A stretch of DNA of 8,637 nucleotides from an uncultured Lachnospiraceae bacterium (GTDB lineage Bacteria; Bacillota; Clostridia; Lachnospirales; Lachnospiraceae), in assembly GCA_905236925.1 (NCBI GenBank), contig CAJOQS010000082.1:1-8637 (forward strand), written 5' to 3'. Below, in pieces: positions 1 to 6,053 of the stretch. The notes beneath the pieces are model-generated. The model saw nothing but the letters and a program-made list of their open reading frames with translations, did no database searches and was not told where the DNA came from. Both the position numbers and the translations under genes were made by a program. Every line of letters begins with the position of its first letter. Position 1 is the stretch's first letter.

Positions 1-1527
1 AGGGTTATGCTGATCCATGAACTGTGACAGCTGCGAGCTTCCGAAGAACTCCTTTACTGCCGCGGTCACGGGCTTGATATTGATAAGGGACTGAGGGCTT
101 ACGCCTTCAAGATCCTGTGTTGTCATTCTTTCGCGGACAGTACGCTCCATACGAGCCAGACCGATTCGGTACTGGTTCTGAAGGAGTTCGCCCACGCAGC
201 GGATACGACGGTTTCCAAGGTGATCGATGTCGTCCTTGAAACCGATCTCGTGCTCGAGGTGCATATTGTAGTTGATCGAAGCAAGGATATCCTCTTTGGT
301 GATATGCTTGGGGATCAGCTCGTTGATATGACGCCTGATCTGTTCCTTGAGTTCGTCCTTGTTGGTGTATTCTTCAAGGAGCTTCTTCAGTTCGGGATAA
401 TAAACGGCCTCATTAACACCGAGTTCCCTGAGCACTTCCCCGGTGCACTTGAAGGGAACATGAGCGGCAAGATCGACCATTCTGTTTGTAAGGACCTTGA
501 CATTGCGCTCCTCGGCCTGAACCGTGATCGAGAAAACGCCCGAATTCTGGATCTTGTTGGCAAGCTCGGTGTCGATAGTCGATCCTGCCTTCGCGATGAT
601 CTCGCCGGTCTCGGTGTCGACAACATCCTCAGCCAGAACGCTTCCTACCACCCTGTTGTGAAGGTGGAGCTTCTTATTGAACTTATAGCGTCCTACCTTT
701 GCAAGATCATAACGTCTTGCGTCGAAGAACATTCCGTTCAGGAGAGATTCAGCACTCTCAACGGAAACAGGCTCACCCGGACGGAGCTTCTTGTAAAGTT
801 CCTTAAGACCTGCCTCATACGAATCCTCCTCGGGAGGGTTCTTCTCGAGGGAAGCAAGGATCTTGGGCTCCTCACCGAACATCTCGATGATCTCGGCGCG
901 GGTTCCGATGCCGAGAGCGCGGAGGAAGGTCGTAACCGTTACCTTACGGTTACGGTCCACACGAACGTAGAAGACATCGTTGGAATCCGTCTCGTACTCA
1001 AGCCATGCTCCGCGGCTGGGAATTACCTGGCTGGTGTAGAGCTTCTTTCCGAGCTTGTCATGTGCAATGTCAAAGTAGATACCGGGAGAACGTACCAGCT
1101 GGCTGACGATAACACGCTCAGCGCCGTTGATAACGAATGTTCCGGTTTCGGTCATAAGAGGGAAATCACCCATGAATATCTCATGGTCCTTGATAACATC
1201 CTCGTCCTCTTTATTATGAAGCCTAACCTTAACCTTCAGAGGTGCAGCATAAGTAGCATCACGCTCCTTACACTCTTCAATGGTATACTTGACGTCATCC
1301 TTGCACAGCTGGAAGCTGATGAATTCAAGACTCAGTTTTCCGTTGTAGTCCTCGATTGGAGAGATATCGTGAAATGCCTCGGTGAGACCTTCAGTAAGGA
1401 ACCATTCGTATGATTTCTTCTGAACCTCAATGAGGTTGGGCATCTCAAGTACTTCCTTCTGTTTCGAGTAGCTCATTCTTACGCCCTTGCCGACGTGGAT
1501 CGGACGTATTCTGTTCTTTTCAATCAT
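1..1527 (-). CDS. rpoB: DNA-directed RNA polymerase beta subunit, N-terminal 509 residues (partial)
   Basis: This is the beta subunit of core RNA polymerase, which forms one jaw of the DNA channel and carries the rifampicin pocket. The frame is open from the ATG at 1527 to the window edge, giving residues 1-509 of a protein that is usually about 1200-1300 aa. Translation begins MIEKNRIRPIHVGKGVRMSY, and a conserved beta N-terminal block follows at about residues 30-70 (PNLIEVQKKSYEWF, then LSLEF). The last visible residues are GSSQLSQFMDQHNP (496-509), the start of rifampicin cluster I. They align with E. coli 507-520 (offset 11); Q513 and D516 equivalents are wild type, and residue 507 is His where E. 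coli has Asn518. The start is supported by AGAGGTG about 8 nt upstream. The gene is preceded by a MATE gene and a 415-bp gap instead of rplL, and has its own promoter at 1752-1724. Identity is certain; the C-terminal part lies outside the window. Confidence 0.98.
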   Translation of the reverse strand, partial: MIEKNRIRPIHVGKGVRMSYSKQKEVLEMPNLIEVQKKSYEWFLTEGLTEAFHDISPIEDYNGKLSLEFISFQLCKDDVKYTIEECKERDATYAAPLKVKVRLHNKEDEDVIKDHEIFMGDFPLMTETGTFVINGAERVIVSQLVRSPGIYFDIAHDKLGKKLYTSQVIPSRGAWLEYETDSNDVFYVRVDRNRKVTVTTFLRALGIGTRAEIIEMFGEEPKILASLEKNPPEEDSYEAGLKELYKKLRPGEPVSVESAESLLNGMFFDARRYDLAKVGRYKFNKKLHLHNRVVGSVLAEDVVDTETGEIIAKAGSTIDTELANKIQNSGVFSITVQAEERNVKVLTNRMVDLAAHVPFKCTGEVLRELGVNEAVYYPELKKLLEEYTNKDELKEQIRRHINELIPKHITKEDILASINYNMHLEHEIGFKDDIDHLGNRRIRCVGELLQNQYRIGLARMERTVRERMTTQDLEGVSPQSLINIKPVTAAVKEFFGSSQLSQFMDQHNP

Positions 1528-1717
1528 TGATGTTTTCACCTCTCGAAAGTATTGGCGGGACCTGCAATTTTCACACAAAAGCCACAAGACAATAAACCTT
1601 TTCTAACAAAAAGGCTCGCCTCGTGTCGTTGTTTAAAAAAATATAAAAATCCCATTGCAATATCTGTAAAATATGCTATAATAATATCGTATGGGCGCAC
1701 TGGTCCACAGATATGCA
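1528..1717 (-). promoter_or_regulatory. rpoB 5' leader RNA with potential hairpins
   Basis: The untranslated leader runs from the predicted rpoB start site near 1717 to the start codon. In transcript order it holds a stem of CCCAU (1695-1691) with AUGGG (1655-1651). Inside that is a bulged stem (1676-1671 with 1663-1657), and after it comes a U-rich run (complement of 1650-1634). This is terminator-like but weak. A second element pairs 1625-1620 with 1588-1583 (one G-U) around a perfect 6-bp stem, 1614-1609 with 1602-1597, with a 6-nt loop. The leader ends in the AGAGGTG ribosome binding site. I match no known riboswitch or ribosomal-protein leader here. Attenuation of rpoB is possible but inferred only from these foldings. 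Confidence 0.4.
1655..1682 (+). promoter_or_regulatory. Plus-strand extended -10 promoter-like sequence facing the rpoB promoter
   Basis: TTGCAA (1655-1660), a 16-bp spacer and a perfect TATAAT (1677-1682) preceded by TG at 1674-1675 form an extended -10 promoter-like site. A start near 1689-1690 is predicted. No plus-strand gene lies downstream, and the site is inside the rpoB leader pointing against the rpoB promoter. The region is AT-rich, so chance resemblance is possible, but match quality is high. Confidence 0.45.
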
Positions 1718-1787
1718 TTGTTCATAGTATCATCATTTTGTCAAAGTGTCAACAGACTTTTTTGCTGTGACGCTTTTTTTATTTTTT
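1689..1787 (+). ncRNA. Candidate small RNA overlapping the rpoB 5' end in antisense
   Basis: A plus-strand promoter-like site ends at 1682 and a plus-strand hairpin with a T-run ends near 1787. Transcription between them would give an RNA of about 100 nt. Its first ~29 nt (1689-1717) would be complementary to the first ~29 nt of the predicted rpoB transcript. The ATG at 1691 opens a 74-codon frame, but it is almost at the predicted 5' end with no ribosome binding site, so a protein product is unlikely. No known RNA family is recognised. The call is inferred from two flanking signals only. The alternative is that the AT-rich signals belong to the rpoB promoter and leader. Confidence 0.3.
1724..1752 (-). 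promoter_or_regulatory. rpoB promoter (sigma-A type) with upstream A-tracts
   Basis: On the minus strand a consensus -35 TTGACA (1752-1747), a 17-bp spacer and a -10 TACTAT (1729-1724) predict a start near 1717. Upstream of the -35 are an A6 tract (1763-1758) and a longer A-rich run (1788-1774), placed as UP elements would be. This is the best-formed promoter of the rpoB gap. It implies independent transcription of rpoB from the rplJ-rplL unit. Confidence 0.8.
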
Positions 1788-1788
1788 G
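1745..1788 (+). terminator. Plus-strand intrinsic terminator-like hairpin overlapping the rpoB -35 region
   Basis: The left arm AGTGTCAACAG (1745-1755) pairs with CTGTGACGCT (1765-1774) over about 10 bp with one bulged A and one G-T pair, around a 9-nt loop. It is followed by T-rich sequence to 1787 (seven T, one A, six T). Hairpin plus T-run is the classic form for plus-strand termination. The same A/T tracts read on the minus strand lie upstream of the rpoB -35, where they could act as an UP element, so one stretch may serve both roles. Confidence 0.5.
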
Positions 1789-1796
1789 TATACCGA

Positions 1797-1876
1797 AGCG
1801 CGGGCGGCAACGGGATATTTCACCGCAAAACAAGATCTTATCGTTTTGCGGTGAAACACCCTGCGGCGCCCGCGCT
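1797..1876. repeat. Imperfect palindrome of about 80 bp downstream of the MATE gene
   Basis: An outer perfect 10-bp inverted repeat (1797-1806 with 1867-1876, AGCGCGGGCG) encloses a perfect 14-bp one (1818-1831 with 1843-1856, TTTCACCGCAAAAC). Partly pairing internal loops separate them, and the apical loop of 11 nt contains AAGATCTT. In the MATE transcript it would fold into a very stable hairpin about 70 nt after the stop codon. The minus-strand RNA has no U-run after it (the sequence there is A-rich), so it is not a canonical intrinsic terminator. It could mark the 3' end of the MATE mRNA by stopping exonucleases or be a dispersed palindromic repeat. Confidence 0.75.
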
Positions 1877-1942
1877 ATTTTCAGATTTGGATTAATAAAC
1901 CAGACCTTCCCGTAAGATTTTACTTAATATAATGCGTCACAG

Positions 1943-3319
1943 TCAGTTGTCCTGAAAGTTCGAGTGCCGGGGTGTGCCGAGGGGAAGGATTATGTTGTCG
2001 TAGGTTTTCTTGAAGAAGTACGACGTTGCGGCGGCGGACATGATCTCTGCTATCGGGAAGGACCACCATACATAGTCAACACTTCCGATCAGCGAGAGCA
2101 GGTATGCGGCGGGGATCAGGACTACGATCTGTCGCATTATTGAGTTGATCATGCTGTATACGCTCTTGCCAAGTGCCTGGAACAGCGATCCCGTTACTAT
2201 GCAGTACGCAGCCACAGGGAAGTGAACTCCTATTATCCTGAGGGCAGTGACGCCCATCGCCTTCATTTCATCGGAGGCATCAAACAGTCCGAGCAGTACA
2301 TCCGGTATCAGCTCAAAAGCAGCCACACCGACGATCATCATGGCAGTTGCAAAGATCCAAGCAAACTTCCATGTCTTCATCATTCTTTCTCTCTTGCCCG
2401 CTCCGTAGTTATACGCGACTATCGGGATCATTCCGTTGTTAAGTCCGAATATCGGAAGGAAGATAAAGCTCTGAAGCTTAAAGTATACTCCGAAGACTGC
2501 GACAGCCGTCGAGGAGAAGCCGATCAGTATCTTGTTCATGATATATACCATGACCGAGCCTATCGACTGCATGATGATAGACGGTATTCCTATCTTGTAT
2601 ATCTGTCCGATAAGGGCTCCGTCGGGTCTGAATCCGCGCAGGCGGATATGGATCTCCGGGTTTCTGGTGAAATTGAAGAATGCCGCGAAGACCGCCGCTA
2701 CGCACTGGCCTATAACTGTAGCTATGGCAGCGCCCTTTACTCCCATTGCAGGGACTCCGAAGTATCCGAATATAAGTATAGGGTCGAGGATGATATTGAT
2801 CACCGCACCGGTTCCCTGAGTTATCATAGTTAAAAATGTCCGTCCGGTGGAGGTCAGCAGGCGTTCAAATACAAACTGACCGAATATTCCGATCGAAAAT
2901 GTCAGGACTATAGACAGATAGTCCATGCCGTATCCGATGATCTCGGCGTCGCTCGTCTGGCTCCGGTAAAAGGGCTCAACGACCGTGCAGCCTATCACCA
3001 GAAACAGGAGAAAGCTTAAGAACGAGAGGAAGATGCCGTTGACCGCGGTCTTGTCCGCCCTGTCGAAGTCCTTCTCTCCCAGAGCGCGGGAAAGGATCGC
3101 ATTGATGCCGACGCAGGTTCCGCCGCCAAGTGATATCATCAGAGTCTGGAGCGGAAATGCCATTGATACGGCAGTAAGCGCATTTTCGCCGACACGTGCA
3201 ACGAATATGCTGTCTACGATGTTATACAATGCCTGGACGAGCATGGATGCCATCATAGGCAGTGACATGTTCATCAGCAGCTTGTTTACGGGCATGACGC
3301 CCATCTTGTTTTCTTCCAT
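1943..3319 (-). CDS. MATE-family multidrug/cation antiporter
   Basis: This 458-aa integral membrane protein of the MATE (multi-antimicrobial extrusion) family has the expected length and about 12 hydrophobic segments. Such transporters export organic cations, drugs or metabolites using a Na+ or H+ gradient. Family features seen are the N-terminal PVNKLLMNMSLPMMASMLVQ, then ALYNIVDSIFVARVGENAL and GINAILSRALGE in the first half, with the related second half after about residue 230. This pattern resembles the MepA/DinF-like branch; the substrate cannot be told. The start ATG at 3319 has AAAGG about 9 nt upstream. The gene sits 80 bp after rplL and 415 bp before rpoB, an unusual place. No clear promoter of its own is seen, so it probably depends on readthrough from rplJ-rplL past the hairpin at 3345-3375. 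It is intact, with no sign of decay. Confidence 0.93.
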   Translation of the reverse strand: MEENKMGVMPVNKLLMNMSLPMMASMLVQALYNIVDSIFVARVGENALTAVSMAFPLQTLMISLGGGTCVGINAILSRALGEKDFDRADKTAVNGIFLSFLSFLLFLVIGCTVVEPFYRSQTSDAEIIGYGMDYLSIVLTFSIGIFGQFVFERLLTSTGRTFLTMITQGTGAVINIILDPILIFGYFGVPAMGVKGAAIATVIGQCVAAVFAAFFNFTRNPEIHIRLRGFRPDGALIGQIYKIGIPSIIMQSIGSVMVYIMNKILIGFSSTAVAVFGVYFKLQSFIFLPIFGLNNGMIPIVAYNYGAGKRERMMKTWKFAWIFATAMMIVGVAAFELIPDVLLGLFDASDEMKAMGVTALRIIGVHFPVAAYCIVTGSLFQALGKSVYSMINSIMRQIVVLIPAAYLLSLIGSVDYVWWSFPIAEIMSAAATSYFFKKTYDNIILPLGTPRHSNFQDN

Positions 3320-3344
3320 TTTGCATTACCTTTCATGGTACAGC

Positions 3345-3375
3345 AAAGACCTCCGGGGTTAACCCGAAGGTCTTT
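3345..3375 (-). terminator. Hairpin after rplL, possible weak terminator or RNA processing site
   Basis: A 13-bp stem (3345-3357 with 3363-3375, one G-U pair) with a 5-nt loop lies 24 nt past the rplL stop. The stem ends in UUU, but the RNA continues GCUGUACC with no U-tract, so termination is expected to be incomplete. It may reduce or process transcripts running into the MATE gene, or stabilise the rplJ-rplL mRNA 3' end. Confidence 0.5.
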
Positions 3376-3399
3376 GGGAAAATCATTACTGGCTCAGAA

Positions 3400-3762
3400 T
3401 TATTTAAGGGTAACCTTAGCGCCTGCTTCTTCGAGCTTCTTCTTGATCTCTTCAGCCTCAGCCTTGCTTGCGCCTTCCTTGATAACCTTGGGAGCGCCGT
3501 CAACAGCGTCCTTAGCTTCCTTGAGGCCAAGTCCGGTGATCTCACGAACAACCTTGATAACCTTAACCTTCTCAGCGCCAGCTTCGGTAAGCTCTACGTT
3601 GAACTCGGTCTTCTCTTCCTCAGCTGCTGCTGCGGGGCCTGCTGCTACAACAACACCTGCTGCAGCGCTAACACCAAACTCTTCCTCGCAAGCCTTAACA
3701 AGCTCGTTAAGCTCTAAAACAGACATGCCCTTGATAGCATCGATAAATTCCTGTGTAGTCAT
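3400..3762 (-). CDS. rplL: 50S ribosomal protein L7/L12
   Basis: This is the 120-aa acidic stalk protein that recruits translation factor GTPases to the large subunit. Domain order is clear: an N-terminal dimerisation and L10-binding helix region (about 1-32, including LNELVKACEEEFGV), an Ala/Gly/Val-rich flexible hinge (about 33-50), and a C-terminal factor-binding domain with the conserved KVIKVVREITGLGLKEAKD and EEIKKKLEEAGAKVTLK. Length is standard. The start ATG at 3762 follows GGAGG by about 8 nt. It lies 51 bp after rplJ and is surely cotranscribed with it under the L10 leader. The usual next gene, rpoB, is displaced by a MATE gene. Confidence 0.99.
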   Translation of the reverse strand: MTTQEFIDAIKGMSVLELNELVKACEEEFGVSAAAGVVVAAGPAAAAEEEKTEFNVELTEAGAEKVKVIKVVREITGLGLKEAKDAVDGAPKVIKEGASKAEAEEIKKKLEEAGAKVTLK

Positions 3763-3813
3763 TTTAATATCCTCCGTAATTAATTAATGTGTTGCGCCTG
3801 TCATGCGCACGAA

Positions 3814-4308
3814 TCAAGCGGTTTCCTGCTGCTTCTCGGCGATCTGCTTGAGAACGCGTGCGAAGTTGGTAACAGGTGACTGCAGTGAACCAAGTAACTT
3901 GGAAATAAGTACTTCCCTTGAAGGGATAGTTGCGATAACCTTGCATCCTGCCTCATCGTAGTAGGTTCCGTCGATAACGCCGGCCTTGAACTGAAGAGCG
4001 GGGATGTTCTTCATGTTATCGGCTAAGATCCTTGCAGGTGCCGTAGCGTCTTCCTTAGCGATAGCTACCGCTGTTGTTCCCTCGAGAATCTTGTCAAGCT
4101 GAGCATAATCGGTTCCCTCGAAAGCTCTCTTAAGGAAGGTGTTCTTGTATACCTTGTATACAACACCGGCTTCTCTTAAGGACTTACGAAGAGCGGTATC
4201 CTGCTCAACGTTGATTCCGCAGTAGGTAACAACCACAACAGCCTTGGCATCCGCAATGTGGCCCTTGATCTCGTCGATGATGGGGGCCTTGAGTTCAACC
4301 TTTGCCAT
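3814..4308 (-). CDS. rplJ: 50S ribosomal protein L10
   Basis: This 164-aa protein (normal length) anchors L7/L12 dimers to 23S rRNA and, in Gram-positive bacteria, represses its own operon by binding the mRNA leader. The globular RNA-binding domain is recognised by the VVVTYCGINVEQDTALRKSL and VYKVYKNTFLKRAF blocks (about residues 24-66). The C-terminal helix that binds L7/L12 dimers is SPVTNFARVLKQIAEKQ at about 143-160. The start ATG at 4308 is preceded by GGAGG about 8 nt upstream. It is followed by rplL, but rplK and rplA, which often precede it, are absent; upstream is a FAD-dependent dehydrogenase. Confidence 0.99.
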   Translation of the reverse strand: MAKVELKAPIIDEIKGHIADAKAVVVVTYCGINVEQDTALRKSLREAGVVYKVYKNTFLKRAFEGTDYAQLDKILEGTTAVAIAKEDATAPARILADNMKNIPALQFKAGVIDGTYYDEAGCKVIATIPSREVLISKLLGSLQSPVTNFARVLKQIAEKQQETA

Positions 4309-4510
4309 TTGATTTTCCTCCTATATTATTTGTGGGAGGCGATAATAAAATCGGCCCCCCTGCCTGAACAGGAGAGCCGTATAAGTCATAATCATAAACA
4401 GATACATTCTCATCCTCGGCGGGCGATCCCTAAGGGATTCTTACGCAGCGCCTGGATTGCTCCCGCGCTTACACCAGCTGTCTTCGGGCAAGGTCGTGAA
4501 AACCACAACC
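4309..4510 (-). ncRNA. Ribosomal protein L10 leader RNA
   Basis: This is a cis-regulatory leader of about 200 nt in front of rplJ. It begins with a 7-bp hairpin (4510-4504 with 4498-4492) at the predicted transcript start. Next comes the conserved core: CCGAAGACAGCUGGUG (4487-4472) and, after a helical insert, CCGCCGAGG (4422-4414). I recognise these two blocks as typical of the Firmicutes L10 leader family. A small hairpin (AUCCC/GGGAU, 4438-4426) lies in the insert. The leader ends in an intrinsic attenuator at 4379-4342. In this family, L10 (with L12) binds the leader and controls rplJL expression; here that would set stalk protein supply. Confidence 0.88.
4342..4379 (-). terminator. Intrinsic attenuator within the L10 leader
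   Basis: An 11-bp stem (4379-4369 with 4362-4352, two G-U pairs, loop of 6) is followed at once by AUUUUAUUAU (4351-4342). The hairpin plus U-rich tail, 34 nt before the rplJ start codon, fits premature termination controlled by the upstream L10-binding structure. Confidence 0.82.
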
Positions 4511-4516
4511 TCAAGC

Positions 4517-4545
4517 ATACTATCATGTAAATGATCAGATGTCAA
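4517..4545 (-). promoter_or_regulatory. rplJ-rplL promoter
   Basis: A consensus -35 TTGACA (4545-4540), 17-bp spacer and -10 TAGTAT (4522-4517) predict a start near 4511-4510, exactly where the first leader hairpin begins. The -35 starts only 8 bp after the stop codon of the FAD-dependent dehydrogenase, with no terminator between. Readthrough from that gene into rplJ is therefore possible. Confidence 0.82.
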
Positions 4546-4553
4546 GAACTTTT

Positions 4554-5933
4554 TTATCCGATATTTCCCGCGATATGTCTCGCCACAAACACACCGCTCG
4601 CGGAAGCGTGCGAAAGGGAATGTGTTACACCGCTGCAGTCACCGATGACATACAGGCCCTTGTGAAGAGTTTCGAGGTTTTTGTCTATTCCTACTTCCAT
4701 ATTATAGAACTTGACCTCGACTCCATACAGGAGGGTATCGTCATTGGCAGTACCGGGCGCGATCTTGTCGAGCGCGTAGATCATCTCGATGATGCCGTCG
4801 AGTATCCTCTTGGGCATTACAAGGCTCAGGTCACCCGGTGTCGCAGCCAGCGTGGGAGTGATGTATCCCTCGTTGATCCTTGATTCGGTACTGCGCCTTC
4901 CTCTTGTAAGGTCGCCGAACCTCTGGACCATAACTCCGCCTCCGAGCATGTTCGAAAGTCTCGCGATGCTCTCGCCGTAACCGTTGCTGTCCTTGAAGGG
5001 CTCCGAGAAATGCTTGGCGACAAGCAGCGCGAAGTTGGTGTTCGCGGTATGCTTTTTCGGATCCTCATAGCTGTGGCCGTTTACCGTCACGATGCCGTTG
5101 GTATTCTCGTTGACAACTACGCCGTGGGGATTCATGCAGAACGTGCGGACAAGGTCCTCAAACTTCTGCGTCCTGTATACTATCTTGCTCTCGTAGAGTT
5201 CATCCGTTAAGGGCTCGAAGATCTCCGCCGGCAGCTCGACGCGGACGCCTATGTCGACCCTGTTTGAAAGAGTCGGGATACTGAGGTCCCTGCAGACACT
5301 CTCCATCCATTTGCTTCCGCTTCTTCCGGCCGAGATTATGCAGTAATCGCATTCAAAGCTGTCATCATCGGTCTCGACCACAAAATCCCGCTCGCCCCTC
5401 TTGCCGATCGTGCGCACGGGCGACGAGAAATAGAAATCGACCTTTTCCCTGAGTTCCTTATAAATATTCTCAAGAACCACATAATTGATATCGGTTCCGA
5501 GATGGCGTACCTGCGCGTCAAGAAGATGAAGCCCGTTCTCGAGGCAGAGCTTTTTGATCGCAGTGTTGGCCGTCGAATAGAGCTTTGTGCCTTCTCCGCC
5601 GTACTTCAGATTGATGCCGTCCACATATCTCATCAGCTCGAGCGCCTGCTCCTTGCCGATATATTCGTGAAGGGTACCGCCGAACTGATTGGTTATATTA
5701 TATTTTCCGTCCGAGAAGGCTCCCGCACCGCCGAAACCGTTCATGATCGCGCAACTCTTGCAGCCTATGCAGCTCTTGACCTTTCTGCCGTCGATCGGGC
5801 ACTTACGCTTCTCAAGAGGTGTCCCGGCCTCCAGGACCGCTATCTTCATATTTTTCTTCAGTCCCGTAAGCTCCAGTGCGGAGAAGATTCCGCCGGGACC
5901 CGCACCAATTATAACAACGTCATATTTTTTCAT
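4554..5933 (-). CDS. FAD-dependent dehydrogenase, COG2509-like flavoprotein
   Basis: A 459-aa predicted cytosolic flavoprotein. The N-terminal Rossmann dinucleotide fold is seen as VVIIGAGPGG (GxGxxG at residues 10-15) with acidic E35 closing the strand for the adenosine ribose. A Cys-rich segment follows: C45, then C55-x2-C58-x2-C61, next to GFGGAGAFSDGK (66-77), a block I associate with the uncharacterised COG2509 family. The C-terminal FAD-contacting motif is GLYVIGDCSG (GD at 431-432), followed by an Ala/Ser-rich helix. The four cysteines could hold an Fe-S cluster or be redox active; this is inference. The substrate is unknown. The start ATG at 5933 has GGAGGAGG about 10 nt upstream. The gene is divergent from a chemoreceptor gene and ends 8 bp before the rplJ promoter. 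Confidence 0.9.
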   Translation of the reverse strand: MKKYDVVIIGAGPGGIFSALELTGLKKNMKIAVLEAGTPLEKRKCPIDGRKVKSCIGCKSCAIMNGFGGAGAFSDGKYNITNQFGGTLHEYIGKEQALELMRYVDGINLKYGGEGTKLYSTANTAIKKLCLENGLHLLDAQVRHLGTDINYVVLENIYKELREKVDFYFSSPVRTIGKRGERDFVVETDDDSFECDYCIISAGRSGSKWMESVCRDLSIPTLSNRVDIGVRVELPAEIFEPLTDELYESKIVYRTQKFEDLVRTFCMNPHGVVVNENTNGIVTVNGHSYEDPKKHTANTNFALLVAKHFSEPFKDSNGYGESIARLSNMLGGGVMVQRFGDLTRGRRSTESRINEGYITPTLAATPGDLSLVMPKRILDGIIEMIYALDKIAPGTANDDTLLYGVEVKFYNMEVGIDKNLETLHKGLYVIGDCSGVTHSLSHASASGVFVARHIAGNIG

Positions 5934-5969
5934 ATCCTGATTCCTCCTCCATCGTCAAACCGCTTAGAA

Positions 5970-5998
5970 AGCATAACAGAAAACAGCCTTCACTGCAA
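5970..5998 (-). promoter_or_regulatory. Probable promoter of the FAD-dependent dehydrogenase
   Basis: An extended -10 (TGTTATGCT, hexamer 5975-5970) lies 17 bp from a poor -35 TTGCAG (5998-5993). The predicted start is near 5963, giving a leader of about 30 nt. The extended TG compensates for the weak -35. It is the best candidate in this intergenic region on the minus strand. Confidence 0.5.
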
Positions 5999-6053
5999 CA
6001 CTCATTCTTTTTTGTGTACAATTCAGTTAATTTGCATTTTTCGAATATTATCC

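Noticed and set aside
220..1413. 397-codon plus-strand open frame antisense to rpoB
   Set aside because: The opposite strand encodes unmistakable RpoB. The plus-strand frame has no good ribosome binding site and no recognisable domain; it is a shadow of coding bias.
1536..1718. 60-codon minus-strand frame in the rpoB leader
   Set aside because: Its start would be at or before the predicted rpoB transcript start, there is no ribosome binding site, and the sequence is better explained as structured leader RNA.
1691..1915. 74-codon plus-strand open frame in the MATE-rpoB gap
   Set aside because: No ribosome binding site. It runs through the terminator-like hairpin and the 80-bp palindrome, and the product has no recognisable features.
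2222..2833. 203-codon plus-strand open frame within the MATE gene
   Set aside because: It overlaps a clear 12-segment transporter and gives a polar low-complexity product rich in Ser, Tyr and Asp with no family features.
6027..6048. Possible sigma-28/sigma-D chemotaxis promoter (TTAA then TCGAATAT)
   Set aside because: The spacing between the two elements is only 10 bp, against about 15 bp expected, and the -10 match is partial.
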